Below, piece by piece: positions 58,778-64,000 of a stretch of 64,000 bases of DNA. Below the pieces are notes generated by a model. The model was not told where the DNA came from and searched no databases. It saw nothing but the letters and a program-made list of their open reading frames with translations. The stretch comes from Clostridia bacterium (GTDB taxonomy: Bacteria > Bacillota > Clostridia > Oscillospirales > Acutalibacteraceae): assembly GCA_017537365.1 (NCBI GenBank), contig JAFYKZ010000016.1, positions 1 to 64,000 on the forward strand, read 5' to 3'. Both the position numbers and the translations under genes were made by a program. Position 1 is the first letter of the stretch; every line of letters begins with the position of its first letter.

Positions 58778-59575
58778 TTATTGATTTTCACCCTTTTTTT
58801 CAACAAAAGCCGCCTTTGGATTGTCAATAGTCCACATACTTAAATTAATTTTTCCCTCGGCTTTTTTATCAAGCTTTTCTATCATCTTTTCAAGATGCTT
58901 AACTTTTTCTTCAATATTATTTGATGTTCCTAAATTAACATCAAACCTTTTACATACACCAATCTTTAATTCAATTTCATCGGTTATATCTATATAATCA
59001 ATTTTTATGTTGTTTTGTTTTAAAGCATTATAAATTCTTTCAATTAACTCATTTTGCTTTTCATCTTTAAATTCAATAGCATTACCGACCTTGCATTTAG
59101 CCTTAACACCGCGAATTTCAAAAATTTTATCGGGTTTCTCATAATTTTCTTCTAAAACCCAACCGCTTCGGCTAACAGTATAAAACTTGCCGCCTAAACT
59201 ATAAGCCGCATATTCATCCGCATCGGTAACCTTTATTTTAAGGCTATCGGGAAAATTTCGGTCGAATTTAACCGTTTCAATATACGGAAGCTTCTGTTTC
59301 AGTTTATTTAAAACATCGCTTCGGTTAATTGCAAAAAGGTTATCACCCTTCTTTATACCGCTAACCTTTATAATTTCCTCATTAGAATAGACCTTACTAC
59401 CTGTTGCAGTCAGATTTTTTATTGAAAAAAACACGGTTAGACAAAGGGTTATTAAAACGCAGACCGCGGTTATCATAAAAATCACAAACGAGGCTATTAG
59501 TCTGCGCCTTTTTTGTTTTCGCTGTCTTATAGCGCGCTTGCGCAAAAATTCATCTCTTTCCCTTGTGTTACTCAA
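58778..59575 (-). CDS. ftsQ: Cell division protein FtsQ/DivIB
   Basis: A 265-residue bitopic protein of the divisome. A basic cytoplasmic tail (REFLRKR-type, rich in K/R) precedes one membrane helix (LIASFVIFMITAVCVLITLCLTVFF), then the POTRA domain (IKNLTATGSKVYSNEEIIKVSGIKKGDNLFAINRSDVLNKLKQKLPYIETVKFDRNFPDSLKIKV). I chose the TTG at 59575 (AAAGGAT upstream), which begins right after the murA stop; the ATG further upstream lies inside murA. Confidence 0.92.
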   Translation of the reverse strand: MSNTRERDEFLRKRAIRQRKQKRRRLIASFVIFMITAVCVLITLCLTVFFSIKNLTATGSKVYSNEEIIKVSGIKKGDNLFAINRSDVLNKLKQKLPYIETVKFDRNFPDSLKIKVTDADEYAAYSLGGKFYTVSRSGWVLEENYEKPDKIFEIRGVKAKCKVGNAIEFKDEKQNELIERIYNALKQNNIKIDYIDITDEIELKIGVCKRFDVNLGTSNNIEEKVKHLEKMIEKLDKKAEGKINLSMWTIDNPKAAFVEKKGENQ

Positions 59576-59579
59576 AATA

Positions 59580-60839
59580 TCATCCTTTAATATATTTAAT
59601 ATCCGCACCCAAATGCGATAAATTTCCAACTATATCCTCATATCCTCTTTCGATATGCTGAATTTCGCCGATAGTTGTTTTACCATAAGCCGAAAGTCCC
59701 GCGCAAACAAGCGCCGCGCCACCTCTTAAATCAGTAGCCTTGCAACCCGCACCCGTCAACTTATCTACGCCCTCTATCAAAGCCAAATTACCCTCAGTTT
59801 TTATTTTAGCGCCCAGTCTTTTAAGCTCATCAATATAACGAAATCGGTTTTCAAAAATATTTTCTTTAAAAACAGAGGTTCCGTTTGCAACGCAAAGCAT
59901 TGAGAGAACCAGCGGTCCTGCGTCGGTCGGAAAGGCGGGATAAACCGCCGTACTGATTTTTTCAACCCTTTTTAATTTATGCGATGCAGTAAGTGTTATT
60001 GATTTACTGGAAACCTTAATATCGCAATCAGCTTCCTTAAAAACCGAAAGAATTGCAACAATATGCGATGGCATAACCGAATTAAGCTTGATTTTTCCAC
60101 CTGTTGCCGCCGCGCAAGCCATATAGGTTGCCGCAACAATGCGGTCAGGAATAATAATATGCTCCGAGCCGCCTAAATGCTCAACTCCATGAATATAAAC
60201 TGTATCCGAACCGCCGCCGTAAATTCTCGCGCCTGCGCTATTTAAGAAATCTGCAAGGTCGCTTATTTCAGGCTCTTTCGCAGCATTATGAATGATGGTC
60301 AAACCCTTAGCTGTTGCCGCCGCCAAAATAATATTTTCAGTAGCCCCAACACTTGGAAAGCTTAAATAGATTTCTGCTCCTTTAAGTCCGTTTGGCGCTA
60401 AACAATTAATAAATCCGTGTTCCTCGGTGATAACCGCGCCCATTTTTTTGAGCGAACTTAAATGCAAATCAATAGGTCTTGGTCCTAATTCGCAACCGCC
60501 GGGACTGCTGATAACCGCCTTTTTGGTTCTACCTAAAATCGCTCCCAAAAACATAACCGAAGAACGCATTTCTCGCATTAAGCTTTCAGAGATTTTATAG
60601 TCGTTAATAACACTGCTGTCAACCGTTACAGTATTACCCTCGGCTTTGCAATCAACTCCCAAATCCTTTAAGATTTTAAGAGAAGTATCAACATCCGAAA
60701 TTTTAGGACAATTATGTATTACACATTCCCTTTCGCAAAGAATAGTTGCAGCAAGCACAGGTAAAACACTGTTTTTTGCACCCTGAACCTCTAATTCTCC
60801 GAAAAGTTTTCGTTTGCCTTCTATAACTATCTCAGACAT
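59580..60839 (-). CDS. murA: UDP-N-acetylglucosamine 1-carboxyvinyltransferase
   Basis: A 419-residue enzyme for the first committed step of peptidoglycan synthesis. GELEVQGAKNSVLPVLAATIL holds the catalytic Lys-Asn, and SSPGGCELGPRPIDLH the active-site Cys that fosfomycin attacks. GGAALVCAGLSAYGKTTI closes the fold. Cys rather than Asp means it should be fosfomycin-sensitive at the target. Overlaps nothing; ftsQ starts 4 nt after its stop. Confidence 0.97.
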   Translation of the reverse strand: MSEIVIEGKRKLFGELEVQGAKNSVLPVLAATILCERECVIHNCPKISDVDTSLKILKDLGVDCKAEGNTVTVDSSVINDYKISESLMREMRSSVMFLGAILGRTKKAVISSPGGCELGPRPIDLHLSSLKKMGAVITEEHGFINCLAPNGLKGAEIYLSFPSVGATENIILAAATAKGLTIIHNAAKEPEISDLADFLNSAGARIYGGGSDTVYIHGVEHLGGSEHIIIPDRIVAATYMACAAATGGKIKLNSVMPSHIVAILSVFKEADCDIKVSSKSITLTASHKLKRVEKISTAVYPAFPTDAGPLVLSMLCVANGTSVFKENIFENRFRYIDELKRLGAKIKTEGNLALIEGVDKLTGAGCKATDLRGGAALVCAGLSAYGKTTIGEIQHIERGYEDIVGNLSHLGADIKYIKG

Positions 60840-60927
60840 TTATCGCACCTTCTCATAGTACTATTCACAATTTATACTATGCGAAAATGCATTTAGAGTT
60901 ACATAAATCAAATATCTAACCCAGAAA

Positions 60928-62040
60928 TTAAGCCTTCTTATATAATTTCATTAAAATTTTATAAATTCTCTCATTTGCATCCGAAATGGAAGCTTCATTT
61001 GCAGCATCACTCATCTTTTTAAGAGTTTCTTTATCCTTCATTAAACTCTCAACCGTTTTGATAAGGCTCTCACCCGAAAGGTCTGCTTCCTCAATTATCT
61101 CAGCAGCGCCCTTCTTTTTAAGAGACATTGCATTATGGAACTGGTGATTTTCCGCAACATAAGGAGACGGAATAAGTATAGCCGCTTTGCCGCAAGCAGA
61201 AAGCTCGCTTAGAGTAATAGCTCCTGCACGACAAATAACCAAATCTGCCGCCGCCATACAAACATCCATGTCATTAATATATTCTCTGATATCTATTCTT
61301 TCAGATAACTTAATATCTTTTAAAGCGTTCATCATATCCTCATTACCCGATTTTCCGGTTGCATGGATATGATTAAACTTATCCGAGCCATTATGCCATT
61401 TTATAAGCTCGGTTACCGCTTCATTAACCCTCATAGCACCCAAAGAACCGCCAAAAGATAAAATAAGCGGTTTATCATCAAGACCAAGCTTTTGTCTCGC
61501 TTCTTCGCGGGTTATTCTTAAAAGCTCGCTTCTGATGGGATTACCCGTAACCTCATGGGGTTTATTTAATTTTAAAAGAGGCGCCGCCTCAGGCATAGCA
61601 AGCATAACAACATCTGCATTTTTGGCAAGCATTTTTGTTGTAACACCAGGATAGGCATTTTGCTCGTGAATAGCGGTTTTGATGCCCATTTTTTGAGCCT
61701 GTTTAACAACAGGACCACTAACATAACCGCCTGTTCCGATAACAATATCAGGCTTGATTTTATTAATTAAAGCTTTGCATTTATTAGTAGCAACTGCCGC
61801 TTTTTTAACAGCAGAAATATTTTTTATAATACCTGATGGAGATAAGCTTCTGCTAAATCCTGCAACATCAATGGTATAAAAATCATAGCCCTTTTGAGGA
61901 ACCAGCCTAGCTTCAAGCTTGTTGGCAGTTCCAATATAACTGATTTCTGCATCAGGATGACGCTCTTTAATATAATCGGCAATAGCCAAGGCAGGATTTA
62001 TATGACCTGCTGTGCCGCCGCCTGCAAAAAGTATACGCAT
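60928..62040 (-). CDS. murG: Lipid II synthase MurG
   Basis: A 370-residue GT-B glycosyltransferase that adds GlcNAc to lipid I. RILFAGGGTAGHINPALAIADYI is the N-terminal glycine loop, VIGTGGYVSGPVV and AIHEQNAYPGVTTKMLA the acceptor-side motifs, and LSFGGSLGAMRVNEAV with ICRAGAITLSELSACGKAAILIPSPYVAENHQ the UDP-GlcNAc site. Follows ftsW by 3 nt. Confidence 0.97.
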   Translation of the reverse strand: MRILFAGGGTAGHINPALAIADYIKERHPDAEISYIGTANKLEARLVPQKGYDFYTIDVAGFSRSLSPSGIIKNISAVKKAAVATNKCKALINKIKPDIVIGTGGYVSGPVVKQAQKMGIKTAIHEQNAYPGVTTKMLAKNADVVMLAMPEAAPLLKLNKPHEVTGNPIRSELLRITREEARQKLGLDDKPLILSFGGSLGAMRVNEAVTELIKWHNGSDKFNHIHATGKSGNEDMMNALKDIKLSERIDIREYINDMDVCMAAADLVICRAGAITLSELSACGKAAILIPSPYVAENHQFHNAMSLKKKGAAEIIEEADLSGESLIKTVESLMKDKETLKKMSDAANEASISDANERIYKILMKLYKKA

Positions 62041-62043
62041 AAA

Positions 62044-63183
62044 TTAACCCCCATCTATACTAGAGCCTCTGGATACCGAGAGCACTATTCCCATTTCTGC
62101 CAACAGAATAAGCAACGAAGTACCGCCGTAACTGAAAAACGGAAGACTGATACCGGTATTCGGAATAGTATTTGTTACAACCCAGATATTAAGCATTGCT
62201 TGAAGTCCAACCTGAAAGGTTAAACCCAAAGCAAGAAGCGAACCGAATTTATCAGGAGCATGCATAGCGATTGTAAAACCGCGCCAGATAAGCAAGCAAA
62301 ACAGCAAAACAATTATAACCGCGCCTATAAGCCCTAATTCCTCGCATACTATTGAGAAAATAAAGTCGTTATGAGGCTCAGGCACCCATAAATGCTTTTG
62401 TCTCGACTGACCGATACCTCTGCCTAAAATATTGCCTGAACCGATAGCCAAGAGCGATTGTATAGTCTGAAAGCCTTTACCCGTTGCATCAGACCACGGG
62501 TCTATCCAATATGCCAAACGGTCGCTAACATAACTGATAGCACCTGAAAGCGCAAAAATAACACCGCCAACTGCCGTAGCAATACCGCCAATAATCATAT
62601 AAATTTTAGGTAGACCGCCAACTATAAGTAAGACCATACCAATCGAAAACACAAGAACAGTTGCCGATAAATGCGGCTCTAAAACAATAAGCACACAGGT
62701 TACACCTAAAATACCAACCAAAAACGCAATAAATCCAACATTTTTCATCTGCTTGTAATTTGCCGCTATAAGCGAAGAAAAAAGCAGAATAATAGCGAAC
62801 TTAGCAAGCTCTGAGGGTTGGAAGTTAATAGGACCGATAACCAACCATCGCTTAACATCCATATTTTGAACCATTGGCGGAATGATAAGCAAAATAAATA
62901 GTATCAAAATTATAATTCCAAAGAAAACCCAAGCAAATTTTCTAAAAAAATGATAGTCAATTCTAGATACAAAAAGCATTATACCAACACCGGCTAACGC
63001 GAAAATTGCCTGACGGGAAATAAAATGATAACTGTTATCATAATATTCGAGAGAATAAACATAGCTTGCAGAAAAAAGCATAACAAGGCCTGTTGTTAAA
63101 AGTATTAGCACAAAAGATAAAAATGTTATATCCATTTTGCCGAGCCTTGCGCGTTTAGTGCGCTTTAATGCTTTCGAAGCCAC
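62044..63183 (-). CDS. ftsW: SEDS-family peptidoglycan polymerase FtsW
   Basis: A 379-residue membrane protein with ten predicted helices. SELAKFAIILLFSSLIA, IGSGNILGRGIGQSRQKHLWVPEPHNDFIFSIVCEELGLIGA and NTGISLPFFSYGGTSLLILLAEMGIVLSVSR are the FtsW/RodA/SpoVE signatures, including the PEPHNDFIFS loop and the catalytic Asp region. Its place between mraY and murG identifies it as FtsW. Confidence 0.95.
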   Translation of the reverse strand: MASKALKRTKRARLGKMDITFLSFVLILLTTGLVMLFSASYVYSLEYYDNSYHFISRQAIFALAGVGIMLFVSRIDYHFFRKFAWVFFGIIILILFILLIIPPMVQNMDVKRWLVIGPINFQPSELAKFAIILLFSSLIAANYKQMKNVGFIAFLVGILGVTCVLIVLEPHLSATVLVFSIGMVLLIVGGLPKIYMIIGGIATAVGGVIFALSGAISYVSDRLAYWIDPWSDATGKGFQTIQSLLAIGSGNILGRGIGQSRQKHLWVPEPHNDFIFSIVCEELGLIGAVIIVLLFCLLIWRGFTIAMHAPDKFGSLLALGLTFQVGLQAMLNIWVVTNTIPNTGISLPFFSYGGTSLLILLAEMGIVLSVSRGSSIDGG

Positions 63184-63198
63184 TTTTTATTCCTCCGT

Positions 63199-64000
63199 TT
63201 ACTTAGATATTGTTGTTAAAATTATAGGAATCAATGCAATTAAGCTTCCTAAAAAGGTTACTGCCGAAAAAACAAAAACAATCTTTTCTTCCGACCAACC
63301 GCACATTTCAAAATGATGATGCAAAGGTGCCATTTTGAAAATTCGTTTTTTGGTTTTCTTATAATATGCCACCTGAATAATATCAGATAAAGCCTCTAAA
63401 AGATAAACAATACCGATTAATATTAATAAAACAGGTCTGCCTGAGCCGAAAGCCAAAGCAACCACCATACCGCCTAAGAACATTGAGCCGGTATCTCCCA
63501 TAAACACCTTTGCAGGATGAGAATTCCAACATATAAATCCAATGCAAGCACCTGCCAAAGCCGCAGATAAAACATTGGTTGATATATTGCCGAGTAATCC
63601 TGTCATAAGCATAAATGCACAAGCTACAACAAGAGTAACACTTGATGCCAAACCGTCAATACCGTCGGTTAAATTTACTGCGTTGGTAAATCCATAAATA
63701 AACATCAAAGCGATAGGCCAAAAGAGCAAACCAAATCCATAGGTTATCGGAACATTTCCAACAAATGGTATGTAGGTTTCATTCATACCGCTAAGCCATA
63801 AGGTTAACAAATACATTGCAGAAACCAACAACTGCAAAAAAGTTTTTTGCTTTGCAGTTAGTCCCAAATTACGCTTTTTAACCACTTTAATATAGTCATC
63901 AGCAAAACCGATAGCACCCATAAAAATAGCTAAGCTTATACCTGTCAAAAAGGTTACAAGGCTTCTGTTTTCTAAAAGTTCTTTATAAAAAGAATTCTGG
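63199..64000 (-). CDS. mraY: Phospho-MurNAc-pentapeptide translocase (5' partial)
   Basis: The reading frame stays open to the window edge (…NSFYKELLENRSLVTFLTGISLAIFMG), so the true start is outside; the first start codon inside is not the gene's. FADDYIKVVKKRNLGLTAKQK is the Asp-Asp catalytic motif with the neighbouring Lys. NLTDGIDGLA is the third-loop Asp motif, GDTGSMFLGGMV the fourth, and APLHHHFE the His motif of MraY. It transfers phospho-MurNAc-pentapeptide to undecaprenyl phosphate, making lipid I. Confidence 0.96.
   Translation of the reverse strand, partial: QNSFYKELLENRSLVTFLTGISLAIFMGAIGFADDYIKVVKKRNLGLTAKQKTFLQLLVSAMYLLTLWLSGMNETYIPFVGNVPITYGFGLLFWPIALMFIYGFTNAVNLTDGIDGLASSVTLVVACAFMLMTGLLGNISTNVLSAALAGACIGFICWNSHPAKVFMGDTGSMFLGGMVVALAFGSGRPVLLILIGIVYLLEALSDIIQVAYYKKTKKRIFKMAPLHHHFEMCGWSEEKIVFVFSAVTFLGSLIALIPIILTTISK

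Noticed and set aside
1..64000. CRISPR arrays, phage structural genes, transposases, retrons or toxin-antitoxin pairs
   Set aside because: None recognised: no regularly spaced repeats, no Cas, capsid, transposase or reverse transcriptase motifs.

Overview
The window looks like a low-GC Firmicute of class Clostridia, probably a gut Oscillospirales-type anaerobe. Evidence is the AT-rich codon use, strong GGAGG ribosome binding sites, an S-box (SAM-I) riboswitch ahead of metK, a lon-yihA pair, and an mraY-ftsW-murG-murA-ftsQ-ftsZ division cluster. The genus cannot be named from the sequence alone.

Layout. (1) Positions 1-1556, plus strand: the end of an AraC-type regulator and a Gfo/Idh/MocA oxidoreductase, which may be cargo or flank. 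(2) Positions about 1778-44290: one block of 55 genes, all on the minus strand, forming most of an integrative conjugative element of the Tn1549/CD1110-type family. It holds a coupling protein (VirD4/TraG), a TOPRIM primase-like protein, a MobL-type relaxase fused to Sel1 repeats with an accessory protein and a candidate oriT, VirB4 ATPase, PrgI, VirB6/TrbL and Maff2 membrane proteins, and a giant SpaA/Cna-B adhesin carrying its own NlpC/P60-like domain. It also carries a large anti-defence and accessory load: four DNA methyltransferase-family proteins, two ArdA-like proteins, SpoVG, two AbrB-fold proteins, SLOG-type proteins, YodL/DUF3846, DUF3849, YubB and DUF4314 proteins, an ADP-ribosyltransferase-like protein, and many orphans. 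No integrase is present, so the left end probably lies outside the window. A displaced tRNA-like 3' fragment at about 44259 may mark the right end. (3) Positions 44345-64000: conserved chromosome with tRNA-Pro(GGG), rpsT, a HAD phosphatase, a CapD/EpsC-like sugar dehydratase, a DUF378 gene, metK, lon-yihA, a pncB/argS/murI group and the division cluster, running off the right edge inside mraY.

The most unusual signal is in the element's accessory genes. About 28 unrelated proteins end in the same kind of short tail: an acidic, E/T/P-rich linker followed by a terminal Met/Leu-rich tip such as QSM, QMSM, GGM, SMIM, QISL or QISLF. Sixteen of the 55 element proteins end exactly in Met, while the conjugation machinery lacks the tail. 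I propose a shared C-terminal address, for translocation with the DNA through the coupling protein or for binding a common hub such as the sliding clamp. Ribosome binding sites embedded in the 3' ends of the genes explain part of the Met content in some cases but not all.

A second pattern is regulatory. Seven strong hairpins, most followed by a T-tract, lie only 23-51 nt upstream of start codons in this co-oriented array, leaving no room for a promoter in between. This suggests controlled read-through or antitermination.
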